From: Thiodiazotropha sp040793985
GTDB taxonomy: Bacteria > Pseudomonadota > Gammaproteobacteria > Chromatiales > Chromatiaceae
NCBI GenBank assembly: GCA_040793985.1
Contig: JBFNJI010000001.1
Coordinates: 62,001-126,000 of the forward strand
Reading direction: 5' to 3'
Length of the DNA stretch: 64,000 bases
Part shown: positions 43,920 through 52,441 of the stretch, in pieces
Position numbering within the stretch: position 1 is the stretch's first letter
Layout: each line of letters begins with the position of its first letter
Made by a program: the position numbers and the translations under genes
Notes under the pieces: model-generated
What the model saw: the letters and a program-made list of their open reading frames with translations, nothing else
Told to the model about the DNA's origin: nothing
The model's database searches: none

Positions 43920-46900
43920 CTACAATCGACAGACTCCTCTTGCTCGATTGTAATTGAACACCAAAACCAGCAACATGAGTATGAAAAACAGCGGATTGAG
44001 GCTTCCTCCGCCGCCACCACCGCCACCGGAGCCACCACCCGAGTCGCTTTCATCATCCACAATTGTCAGGGTCAAGGTTCCATTGTTGGAATCAATCACG
44101 GCGGTCCCGGTGATGTTTCCAAGCGCAAATGTAATTGTCCGGTTACCGTCGGTTATGGTGTTATCAAGTATCTGCACCGAAATAACCTTTTGCGTCTCAC
44201 CGGCATTGAACTGCAGGGTGCCCGTCGTAACATTGTAATCGGTACCTGGCGTTGCGTCCGATGAGCTCGCCGTTAAGTCAACGGTAAGAGTGCCCGCTGT
44301 CGATACGGACCGAGTGATGGTGATGGTTGCAGTACCCGAATCTTCGCTGACAGAGAGCGAATTGGCTGAAAAACCCAATATCGCAGAGGCGGATTGAGCC
44401 TCATCATCCGTGATAGTGACCAGGGCTTGACTCTGTGCGCCCAGCACAGCCCCACCTTGTACATTTGTGAGTATCAGTTTTATCGATTCATCCACCTCCA
44501 GAAGGGAGTCGTCGATGATTTGTACTGCGAAAGACTTGCTGCCGGACTCTCCATCGGCAAAAGCGATGGTGCCAGTCGCGAAGACGAAGTCCGAGGAGGT
44601 GACTGCACTGCTATCAAGGGCCGCATAGTCAACGGTGACTGCACCGGTCGACCCGCCACTTCGGGTAACGTTCACGGTAATGCTGGCTCCATTCTCATCG
44701 ACCGTATAGTTACCTGCGGAGAAATTCAACGCTCCGCCTGCAGGTGGATCATCATCATCCTCAAGCGAAATTGTCGCCGAGGAAGGTGAACCCAGAACAG
44801 CACCGAACGGATTGCTCAAATCCAAATTGATGGTTTCAGTGCCTTCAAAATCAAAGTCATCGAGAAGCGATACAGTGAAGCTCTTGGAAGTCTCTCCATC
44901 GGCGAATGACAGGGTACCACTGGCAACCTCATACTCGCTGCCAGCCGTTGCCGATCCGTCACTGGTGGCGTAGTCGATCAATGCGGTACCTGAACTTCCT
45001 CCCTGACGCAGGACGTCGATCGTAACGACCCCATCAAATTCATTCGCAGAGAACCCATCCGTTGAAAAGGCGAATATTCCTGAGGTGGGAGCAGGTTCGT
45101 CATCCTGAATCGTCAGAACCGCGCTGTCCACATCGCCAATGACGGCACCCCCACCCGGATTACTCAAGGTCAGGGTAAGGGTTTCATCGCCTTCATAGGT
45201 GGTATCATCAAGAATTGTCACCTGGAACGAGCTGGATGTTACGCCGTCAGCCAAGGTCAGTGAGCCGGAAGCGGATGCATAGTCACTACCAGCGGTGGCG
45301 CTATCATTTGAGGTGGCATAATCGACCGTAACACTGCCGCTGCTGCCGCCGTTGCGTGAGACCGTAATGGTGGCGGAAGATGCGCTCTCCAATTGCTCAT
45401 ACTTGGAGAGTCCAAACTGGATGGTACCCGCAGCAGGTGCTGCATCATTGCTGTTGATGGTTACGTTTGCAGATGAGGTGGTACCCAACACCGCCCCCCC
45501 GCCCGGGGCACTGAGTGACACCAGAAAACTCTCATCGTTTTCATATCCGCTGTCGTCTGTTATCGGGACGCTGCAGGTCTGCAGCGTCTCGCCTGCAGCG
45601 AAGTCGATCGTGGTTTGCGTTGCCGTATAATCGCTGCCAGCGGTGGCACTTGAATCAGTGGTCGTGCAGAGGACACTGACAGCACCCATCGAGCCGCTGA
45701 TTCTCACTACGGGGATTTCTATCGCTGCCGTACCCTCGGGTACGCTGTAGGCAGAGCCGCTAAACTGGATACTGCCCATAGCCGGTGTGGCTTCATTGTC
45801 CACGATATGGACTTCCGCGAAGTCCCTGTCCCCAAGTGTGACACTTAAGGCATTGCTCAGGCTGAGGATGATTGATTCTGTCCCCTCCTGTAGCACGTCT
45901 TCCAGAATATCGATGGTAAAACTGGCACTGATATCGCCATCTGCAAAATTCAGGGTCCCGGAGCTCGCAGTATAGTCGCTCCCCGAAGTGGCCGTACCGT
46001 CGCTTACGGTGTAGTCGACAGAGCCGCTACCCTCGCTGCCGTTGTTTCTCTGCACACTGATCGTGAGACTGCCACCATCCTCACCAACGAGATAACTGCT
46101 GCCGCTGAACTCCAGCATACCGATGGGCTGAACATCGTCATCGGTAATGGTCAAAGTCGCGGCATTGATGGGTCCAACATTGCTTCCGGTCAACAACAGG
46201 GTGACGGTTTCGTCATCCTCGAATGCTGCATCATCGAGTAGCTGTACCGTGAATTGTTTGCTGGTCTCTCCATCCGCAAAATCGAGGGTGCCGGATGTCG
46301 CAGTGTAATCCTGTCCGGCGGTCGCCGTACCCTCGCTGGTCGTTTCATAGTCGATGGAGAGGGCGCCGCTGCTGCCGCCGGAACGCGTCACAGTAATGGC
46401 GGCTGACCCGGCGCTTTCCGCAGCGCTGTAGCTCACACTGCTGAATTGCAAGCTCTCCCCGGGAAAGGCGCCATCTTGTGCGGCAATGGTGAAATCATCC
46501 GAGAAAAAGGTCTTTATATCGTCGCCAACTATTTCCGCGGTCTCGATCAACAGGGTAGAGAATCCGCTGTCATCGATAAAACCGAGGAATGTCCAGTCAA
46601 ACACCGTCGCTTGCTCCCCGGGGAAATCGATAATCCCTCTGTTGCTGGTGAAGGACATCTCGGTGCCGCCCGAGCTGGTAAACCAACCACCAACACCGTA
46701 CAGGGTGATACCGTTGGCGGTTAGTGTGATGTTGTCCGGTGTCAAATGAAAATTGTTCTCATCCACCGCAAAGACGATATATTGCCCTTCATGGGTATCA
46801 CCTCCACCGGTACTGGTCCTGATTCCTACAAAATCTCCAGGACTGCTACCATTGGTTCCCCAGGTAATGCTTTGACTGGTAACGGTTTCTTGGAGATTCA

Positions 46901-47102
46901 CCCGGGTACCGTCCCAAGCGGTCCCTTCGAAGCTTTCGTTGGTTATATCCACCGTAACCGACTGCAGGGCATTCAGATCCTGTAAATACTGCGCCTCCGC
47001 GTTTGCGTCGCAACAGTAGACGGTAACTTCGGCCTGGGTATGTAACGGGAGTAAAAAGAGTAACAGTGGCAACCCACGAACGGCAGATTTGATATCAAGC
47101 AT
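43920..47102 (-). CDS. seven-repeat Calx-beta surface protein with Gly-rich C-terminal anchor
   Basis: The 1060-residue protein has a signal peptide (to about LHTQA), a unique 190-residue N-terminal domain starting EVTVYCCDANAEAQYL, then seven Calx-beta domains, each opening with a motif such as LQFSSVSYSAAESAGSAAI and ending with a DDE/DDD loop typical of calcium binding. The C-terminus is a Gly/Ser run, a hydrophobic segment LNPLFFILMLLVLVFNY and a basic tail, resembling GlyGly-CTERM-type sorting signals of T2SS substrates handled by rhombosortase. No rhombosortase gene is in the window. It follows the small membrane protein by 21 bp. Role: probably calcium-dependent surface structure or adhesion. 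Confidence 0.85.
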   Translation of the reverse strand: MLDIKSAVRGLPLLLFLLPLHTQAEVTVYCCDANAEAQYLQDLNALQSVTVDITNESFEGTAWDGTRVNLQETVTSQSITWGTNGSSPGDFVGIRTSTGGGDTHEGQYIVFAVDENNFHLTPDNITLTANGITLYGVGGWFTSSGGTEMSFTSNRGIIDFPGEQATVFDWTFLGFIDDSGFSTLLIETAEIVGDDIKTFFSDDFTIAAQDGAFPGESLQFSSVSYSAAESAGSAAITVTRSGGSSGALSIDYETTSEGTATAGQDYTATSGTLDFADGETSKQFTVQLLDDAAFEDDETVTLLLTGSNVGPINAATLTITDDDVQPIGMLEFSGSSYLVGEDGGSLTISVQRNNGSEGSGSVDYTVSDGTATSGSDYTASSGTLNFADGDISASFTIDILEDVLQEGTESIILSLSNALSVTLGDRDFAEVHIVDNEATPAMGSIQFSGSAYSVPEGTAAIEIPVVRISGSMGAVSVLCTTTDSSATAGSDYTATQTTIDFAAGETLQTCSVPITDDSGYENDESFLVSLSAPGGGAVLGTTSSANVTINSNDAAPAAGTIQFGLSKYEQLESASSATITVSRNGGSSGSVTVDYATSNDSATAGSDYASASGSLTLADGVTSSSFQVTILDDTTYEGDETLTLTLSNPGGGAVIGDVDSAVLTIQDDEPAPTSGIFAFSTDGFSANEFDGVVTIDVLRQGGSSGTALIDYATSDGSATAGSEYEVASGTLSFADGETSKSFTVSLLDDFDFEGTETINLDLSNPFGAVLGSPSSATISLEDDDDPPAGGALNFSAGNYTVDENGASITVNVTRSGGSTGAVTVDYAALDSSAVTSSDFVFATGTIAFADGESGSKSFAVQIIDDSLLEVDESIKLILTNVQGGAVLGAQSQALVTITDDEAQSASAILGFSANSLSVSEDSGTATITITRSVSTAGTLTVDLTASSSDATPGTDYNVTTGTLQFNAGETQKVISVQILDNTITDGNRTITFALGNITGTAVIDSNNGTLTLTIVDDESDSGGGSGGGGGGGGSLNPLFFILMLLVLVFNYNRARGVCRL

Positions 47103-47123
47103 TATTCCATCTCTTGGCGAATA

Positions 47124-47726
47124 CTAGTGTACGATTAAATGCTCGGCTTGGAAGTCGCCGATCACCATGGTCACCTTTTCACCCGACTTGACATGGGCAT
47201 CGGGATTACCGAATACCATATAGTATGTTCTGTTGGATCGAATGTTCTTACCCCGGTTGGTCGTTCGAAACGCCCCTACCTTGTGTGCCATGGGTATAGG
47301 TAGTTTAGCATTTGAGCGCTCAACCACCAGCAGAGGTTTGATTCTATGGTCGAAAAAAATGTTTGCCTTTTCCGCATCTAGGACACGAAATCGAAAATCG
47401 ATCATATAGCCTCCAGCCGTGAGCCGCAGGCTGATCAGTTCCACACCCCATTTTTCCGCAATCTCCTTTGCCTTTCCCGCATCCACCATGGGGGGTAGCA
47501 CCACCTTGGGAGCAATTGGAGGTTTCCACTTTTCTACTGAACCAGATTTAGATTCACCAGAAGTCTCGGTGTCACTTGCTGCCTTGGCGATGGTCGATGC
47601 AAATGCCATGGCAAACAAAGCGAGGATCACCACAGCCAGAATAATAACGATGGGGCTTCCCTTGAGTGGGGTATCCCAACCATCCTGATAAGGATCACTG
47701 CAGTTATGTGGATCGTCTAACTTCAT
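47124..47726 (-). CDS. membrane-anchored periplasmic protein, unknown family
   Basis: The 200-residue protein starts with a short cytoplasmic stretch (DDPHNCSDPYQDGWDTPLKG), one membrane helix (IVIILAVVILALFAMAFAST) and a periplasmic domain. The latter contains a repeated motif type (VVLPPMVDAGKAKEIAEKWGVELISLRLTAGGYMIDFRFRVLD) and ends in HLIVH. His and Met are present but no clear metal motif. I do not recognise it. It lies between the oxidase operon and the Calx-beta gene, separated from the former by the strong hairpin at 47754-47790, so it probably starts its own transcript. No ribosome-binding site is evident. Confidence 0.75.
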   Translation of the reverse strand: MKLDDPHNCSDPYQDGWDTPLKGSPIVIILAVVILALFAMAFASTIAKAASDTETSGESKSGSVEKWKPPIAPKVVLPPMVDAGKAKEIAEKWGVELISLRLTAGGYMIDFRFRVLDAEKANIFFDHRIKPLLVVERSNAKLPIPMAHKVGAFRTTNRGKNIRSNRTYYMVFGNPDAHVKSGEKVTMVIGDFQAEHLIVH

Positions 47727-47753
47727 GATTAGAAAATGCGCTCACTCGAAATC

Positions 47754-47790
47754 TTGGGTCACTACCCCCGCAAAAGGGGTAGCGACCCAA
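47754..47790 (-). terminator. strong long-stem terminator after the oxidase operon
   Basis: TTGGGTC pairs with GACCCAA and CTACCCC with GGGGTAG (47762-47768 and 47776-47782) with one A/C mismatch between the two helices; the loop is CGCAAAA. It lies right after the stop of the third oxidase-like gene (47795). There is no T-run, but the 14-bp stem is well placed to end transcription. Confidence 0.7.
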
Positions 47791-47794
47791 TCAT

Positions 47795-50700
47795 TTACGG
47801 CACCAGCTTATGGACTGGGAAGTTATTATAGCTTGCATTTTCAATCAGGTCGCCAGCTCCATCGCGGACCTCTACACGAATGAAGTCACCATTCGGTGCC
47901 GGCTCCGGTCCGGAGTTGTTGACGTGGATTTGAAAATCACCATTGTTCAATACCACACCGGTATTATTTACGTTGGTGGCATTTGAAACAATTGGTATTT
48001 CGTTACCGCTACCTCCTTGAATAAGGAAGGCGTTAACCTGACTACCTGGTGGTACCATTGTGGTATCCACGCTGCCGGTGATACGCCAATCGTCATTCGC
48101 CGGGGCATTGTCCTCGTCAATCCAGTACTCAGCCATGGTGATCGTGACCAAGCGGACAAACTCGACTGTGGCGATATTGCTCACCAGGTTGGTGGTGTCG
48201 ATGGCGGTATATTCCATTGTAGCCACGGTACCGACCCCATCTATATTGTTCTCGAGGGTTACCGAGGTTGAGCCATCACTGGTTACAGAGGGGCTCACAC
48301 CATCCGGATCGTTCACCTCCACCGCAGTCAGGGCTGTGTCATCGACATCATTGAACAGGACACCAGGCGAGGCTGGGACAATGAAGTCAAAGGTCACCGA
48401 GATCGGCCGACCATCGCCATCGACTTGCAGTGTATTGATATCGATATTCTCGAGATAGAAAACATCGTTGTTCGCCACAGGCGCGTCATTCTGCGCAGCG
48501 ACGTTGATGACGACGTTAACCGGACCGGTTGCATTTAAGCCATCGCTCACCTCATAGGTAAAGCTGTCGGTACCGTTGAAGTTCACTGCCGGCTCGTAGT
48601 GGAAAGATCCATCCGCGTTCATCTGGAAGCAATCCGGCTCGGTTGCTGGGACGCTTGGGCAAGATGCGCGCGCATTGGTGGGCCTGGTCAACAGGACCGC
48701 CGTCAGCGGGTCGTTTTCTATGTCCACGTCATTTGCCAACAATCCGGGGGCCGGCTCATCCAGTATTCCGTCTTCAGCCATATTGTAGACTTCTCCGGCA
48801 ACCACAGGTGCATCGTTCACCGGATTCACAGTGATGGTGACGGTCGCAGGCGTACTGTCAAGGCCGTTATTGACTACATACTGGAAGCTGTCGCTGCCAT
48901 TGAAGTGGAGCGCAGGCGTGTAGTCGAAGGAACCGTCCGGATTGAGGGTGAACGCAGCCGCATTCGCCGGACCGGTACCTGCCACAAGAACTGCCGTCTC
49001 CGTACCGAGTAGCGGATCAGTACCATTCGTAGTGTCGTTGGACAACACACCCGGTGCGGCAACCACTAGCTGGATATCCTCATCCGTAGAAAAGAAATCG
49101 TCAGCTGCGACAGCGGGGCTGCCGGCAACATCCACGGTAATGGTAACTGTCGCGGTAGGCTGGTTGTTGACGTTAACTCCATCCGAAACCGTGTAGGTAA
49201 AGATCTCATCGAAAGGCACGGTTGTCGGTAGTGTGGTTGGCGGTGTATAGGTACAGTCGCCCAGCACCAGATCGGGACAGTCCACAACACCCAGGACAGC
49301 AGTCGCATCGATGGCGGTTACCTCGAGGGTATCGCCTTCATTATCGATGTCATTGGGTTCTACCAGATCGGTATAGAGGTTGAAGTTAAGCGGTGTCACC
49401 GTATCGGCGGCCAGGGCATCGTCTGTCAATACCGGTACCAAATTCTCCACTACGGTGATGTTGACCGTACCCTGGACATCCGGGGTGCCGGCATCGCCAT
49501 CGCTCACCGTATAGGTGAGATCCGTCACCACTGGCGGGGTCCAGGGATCGACCGGCGTAGCCGTGGCCGTACAGAAAAGCGGGTCGGCCGTAGCAGGACA
49601 GGTCAGATTCACGGTTATATTGGTGCCAAGAAAATCATTGCTTGAAGTAATCAGACTCAGCACATCTCCATCGGGATCGAAATCGTTATCCAGCACAGGC
49701 ACATCCACGGAGACCGGGTCGGTAGTGCCTTCCGGAATATTGATCACAAGCGGATCCAGGACAGCAACGGGGGCCTGATTGGCACCTTGAGCGATAGAGA
49801 TGAAACGCAACATACCCCCCGTGGTATCACTGACGCCCGTATTGGTCGGATCGCTGGGGTTGGTCATATAACCATTGCCATCATAGATCGCATATCTGCC
49901 GGTGGTTCCGGGATTGATAATCACATCCTTGGTCTTCAGCGGCGGCAGGCCGAATGAGTATTGCTCTATCGGTGCGGGTGTCGTGGTATTGGCCACGCTA
50001 TCCTGCCAGTTATACTGCAGTCCATCTTCGCCGTGGATGGTGCCGTAAAGGCCCTGCAAAACCGGTACGTGTTTCTCTGTTGCCGAGCTTGCGAGACGGA
50101 TCAGGTTCAGCTGGTTGGTCGCCATACCGGTGATATCCGGCGTTATCCCAGGTTGATAGGGTTCGCCGTTGATCAGAAACCAGCTCGGATGGCGCTCGAT
50201 GGCCGTCTGCAGGTTGTTTAACACCACTGCATCGTTGAAGTCTGGATCGATATCGCTGTAGAAAAGTGTGGTATCGCTTGCATAGGGGACGCCTGGATAG
50301 ACCTCGCCCGCTGCTGAGTCTTTGGTCAAGACACCGGCCAGCCCCATGTAGAGTTGCTTCTGGGGGTGGGTTCCTGTGTGATACATATAGGTTCCGGAAC
50401 CGGAAATGGTATTTTGACGAAAGTTCGTCCAACGATAGGAGCGGCTGCCGCCATCTGCTGGGGCCTCACGCCCGTATGAACGGACCCGCTTGCTCAGATC
50501 GCCATTTCGACCACCAACGCTGTTGTCGCTCCATGTCGGCCCATTGTTGTTAGCTGACCAGGGCAGTTCCTGACCAGGTATGGCGATTGAAGTCGGCTCT
50601 GGAAGCAGATTGGTGAGCATGATCCGGAGATTTGGATCATTCAGATCCATTGAGAGTTGCGGTCCCGGAAGTGTTGCCGCTGGAGTATTACAGGCAGCTG

Positions 50701-50953
50701 CACCCATCCTCGCAGCACGTGCTGCCGCACTGTTTGTCGGGTTCGCCGGGTGGGTGTTTGATACGTTCCAGCATGCAGCGCCAACGTCCTCTGCATAGCC
50801 CCACATGGGTACACTCCTGCCATCCAACACCATGTTGAATGGTTTGGCAATTAAATAGATATCCTTAGCACCCGCATGACCGACTGCCATGGCCAAGGCA
50901 CAGGCGGCTACGATCGGTTTGATTCTCAGCTTCATGATATTAGACCTTTTCAT
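47795..50953 (-). CDS. ligand-less cupredoxin/multicopper-oxidase-like protein with cadherin-type repeats
   Basis: The ATG at 50953 follows GGGAGGG; the frame extends to 50971 by a GTG. The 1052-residue protein has a signal peptide (to GHAGA), then a two-cupredoxin region (about 30-395) related to the two oxidases upstream: KPFNMVLDGRSVPMWGYAED and GTYMYHTGTHPQKQLYMGLAG parallel them. The copper ligands are largely gone: no HxHG, the HCH position reads YHT, and the domain-2 HPxHxHG becomes HVPVLQG. The remaining 650 residues are VCBS/cadherin-like repeats (NDAPVVAGEVYNMAEDG; GSFDYTPALHFNGSDSFQYV). A structural surface scaffold or electron-free binding partner fits better than an oxidase. Confidence 0.8.
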   Translation of the reverse strand: MKRSNIMKLRIKPIVAACALAMAVGHAGAKDIYLIAKPFNMVLDGRSVPMWGYAEDVGAACWNVSNTHPANPTNSAAARAARMGAAACNTPAATLPGPQLSMDLNDPNLRIMLTNLLPEPTSIAIPGQELPWSANNNGPTWSDNSVGGRNGDLSKRVRSYGREAPADGGSRSYRWTNFRQNTISGSGTYMYHTGTHPQKQLYMGLAGVLTKDSAAGEVYPGVPYASDTTLFYSDIDPDFNDAVVLNNLQTAIERHPSWFLINGEPYQPGITPDITGMATNQLNLIRLASSATEKHVPVLQGLYGTIHGEDGLQYNWQDSVANTTTPAPIEQYSFGLPPLKTKDVIINPGTTGRYAIYDGNGYMTNPSDPTNTGVSDTTGGMLRFISIAQGANQAPVAVLDPLVINIPEGTTDPVSVDVPVLDNDFDPDGDVLSLITSSNDFLGTNITVNLTCPATADPLFCTATATPVDPWTPPVVTDLTYTVSDGDAGTPDVQGTVNITVVENLVPVLTDDALAADTVTPLNFNLYTDLVEPNDIDNEGDTLEVTAIDATAVLGVVDCPDLVLGDCTYTPPTTLPTTVPFDEIFTYTVSDGVNVNNQPTATVTITVDVAGSPAVAADDFFSTDEDIQLVVAAPGVLSNDTTNGTDPLLGTETAVLVAGTGPANAAAFTLNPDGSFDYTPALHFNGSDSFQYVVNNGLDSTPATVTITVNPVNDAPVVAGEVYNMAEDGILDEPAPGLLANDVDIENDPLTAVLLTRPTNARASCPSVPATEPDCFQMNADGSFHYEPAVNFNGTDSFTYEVSDGLNATGPVNVVINVAAQNDAPVANNDVFYLENIDINTLQVDGDGRPISVTFDFIVPASPGVLFNDVDDTALTAVEVNDPDGVSPSVTSDGSTSVTLENNIDGVGTVATMEYTAIDTTNLVSNIATVEFVRLVTITMAEYWIDEDNAPANDDWRITGSVDTTMVPPGSQVNAFLIQGGSGNEIPIVSNATNVNNTGVVLNNGDFQIHVNNSGPEPAPNGDFIRVEVRDGAGDLIENASYNNFPVHKLVP

Positions 50954-50971
50954 ATTCGTACCCTCCCGCAC

Positions 50972-52414
50972 TTATTCGATGGGTGCGCCGGGAGGCACAA
51001 TGACCACGGAACCCAGGCTGCCGCCGGGGAAGATGTCGAAGGTGGTCAGCTCTTTTTCCGCATGGGAGTGCCATACCAGGAAGAAGCCACCGAAGGGGTT
51101 CAATCCGCCCTCACCCACCGGCAGATCACCGGTATCGCCGAGGAAGGGACTGCCGCTCCACCAACCGCCCAGGGTCAGATCGCCGACACCGGGCAGTGTG
51201 ACAGGCAGCGGCTTGCCATGGTCGGGGCAGTATTGGTAGTTGTCATCGTCGAATCCGTCAGGAGTCGGGTCACCGGTCAGATTATTGACAACATCATTAC
51301 AGTTGGCATCGTTGCAAACCATTCCGGTGGCATCGTCCGCCATATCGTTGTTGTTGTCGGTGCAACTGTTGTTGATTGGGCCATATATATCCCAGTTAAG
51401 TCCTTTACCCGTCCAGGTCCAGAGCGCATCAACGGTCTGTTTCGGCGCCGAATTGATGGTGTTGTCCGAACGTCCCAGATCGGCGTCAGTACCGTTGGAG
51501 GTAAGCATCTTGCCGTCGCGCCCGATGAATCTCAGGTTCTCGCCATGATAGTGCATGGGATGGGCGTCGTGACCGGCGTTGATATTGCGCACCAGGACCA
51601 CATCCCCCGGATGGGCAATCGCCAGGGCTTCGTAGGGCTGGTTGGGGAACAGGGTATTGTAGTCACCCTGAAAGAGATCGGGGAAGACGCGACCGTTGAT
51701 GAACCAGATCTTGGCGTGACGATCCGAATTGGTGAAGTGTGAAAAGTGCCCTCTCTCCATCTGCAGATGGATATCGGGATCGACCTCGGTCATCAGGTAG
51801 AGGTTTTCCTGGTCATAGTCGGTGCCGGTGTTCTCGCCGTAGGCGGTGCGGCTGCCATCGGCGGGACGCACGATCATCACCCCGACCAGCCCCATCTCTG
51901 TGTGCAGACCGGGGTTGGCCCCGTTGAGACTGTGGTATATATAGGTGCCGGGAGAACCCGCGGTGAAGCTGTACCTGACGGTTTCACCGACAGCGGCCGC
52001 CTGAGTCACAAGCCCCGCCTGGCCACCGGCGGCGGTGACATTGTGGCCGGTGACGACGATGGAGACCGCCTGGGGTACACCGTAGTTGGTCATATTGATA
52101 ACCACCGGGTCTCCCTCGGTGACGATCAGGGTGGGTGCCGGATATTGCGGCAAGGCATAACCGTCGCCCAGTGCAGGATGGGTACTTCCCTCACCCATGT
52201 CCATGTCACCGAAACCCCACATATAGAGGCTGGTGCCCTCAGGCAGGTTCATATTGAAGGGAAAGGCGTAGAGGTTGAACTCACCGCTGGTTGTCGCCTG
52301 GGTGATTCCGCGGATATCATGCACCGCCTGTGCCTGGGGCACGGCGAGCAGGCTGCCCATTCCCAAAAACAGGAGGCCCAAAAGCCGTCCAGGTTGTTTG
52401 AGTAGTCTTTTCAT
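50972..52414 (-). CDS. two-domain multicopper oxidase with domain-2 copper ligands only
   Basis: The second ATG (52414, MKRLLKQPG) is preferred since AGGAG is properly spaced from it; the first is at 52423. Numbering here counts from 52423. The exported 480-residue protein has two cupredoxin domains. Domain 1 has no HxHG, and its type 1 loop reads YHSLNGANPGLHTEMG, without Cys. Domain 2 keeps HPMHYHGEN (His288, His291, His293) and WHSHAEKE (His452, His454), where the type 1 Cys is Ser. A Cys/Asp/Asn-rich insert (Cys354, 370, 375, 399) lies between these motifs. Alone it could hold only half a trinuclear copper site. It is 18-27 bp after the previous oxidase gene in the same operon. Confidence 0.85.
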   Translation of the reverse strand: MKRLLKQPGRLLGLLFLGMGSLLAVPQAQAVHDIRGITQATTSGEFNLYAFPFNMNLPEGTSLYMWGFGDMDMGEGSTHPALGDGYALPQYPAPTLIVTEGDPVVINMTNYGVPQAVSIVVTGHNVTAAGGQAGLVTQAAAVGETVRYSFTAGSPGTYIYHSLNGANPGLHTEMGLVGVMIVRPADGSRTAYGENTGTDYDQENLYLMTEVDPDIHLQMERGHFSHFTNSDRHAKIWFINGRVFPDLFQGDYNTLFPNQPYEALAIAHPGDVVLVRNINAGHDAHPMHYHGENLRFIGRDGKMLTSNGTDADLGRSDNTINSAPKQTVDALWTWTGKGLNWDIYGPINNSCTDNNNDMADDATGMVCNDANCNDVVNNLTGDPTPDGFDDDNYQYCPDHGKPLPVTLPGVGDLTLGGWWSGSPFLGDTGDLPVGEGGLNPFGGFFLVWHSHAEKELTTFDIFPGGSLGSVVIVPPGAPIE

Positions 52415-52441
52415 TAATCTCATCTCCTAGTTCGGCTTGAC

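Noticed and set aside
43920..46470. Repeated DNA in the Calx-beta gene as a mobile or satellite element
   Set aside because: It reflects seven homologous protein domains in one continuous frame.
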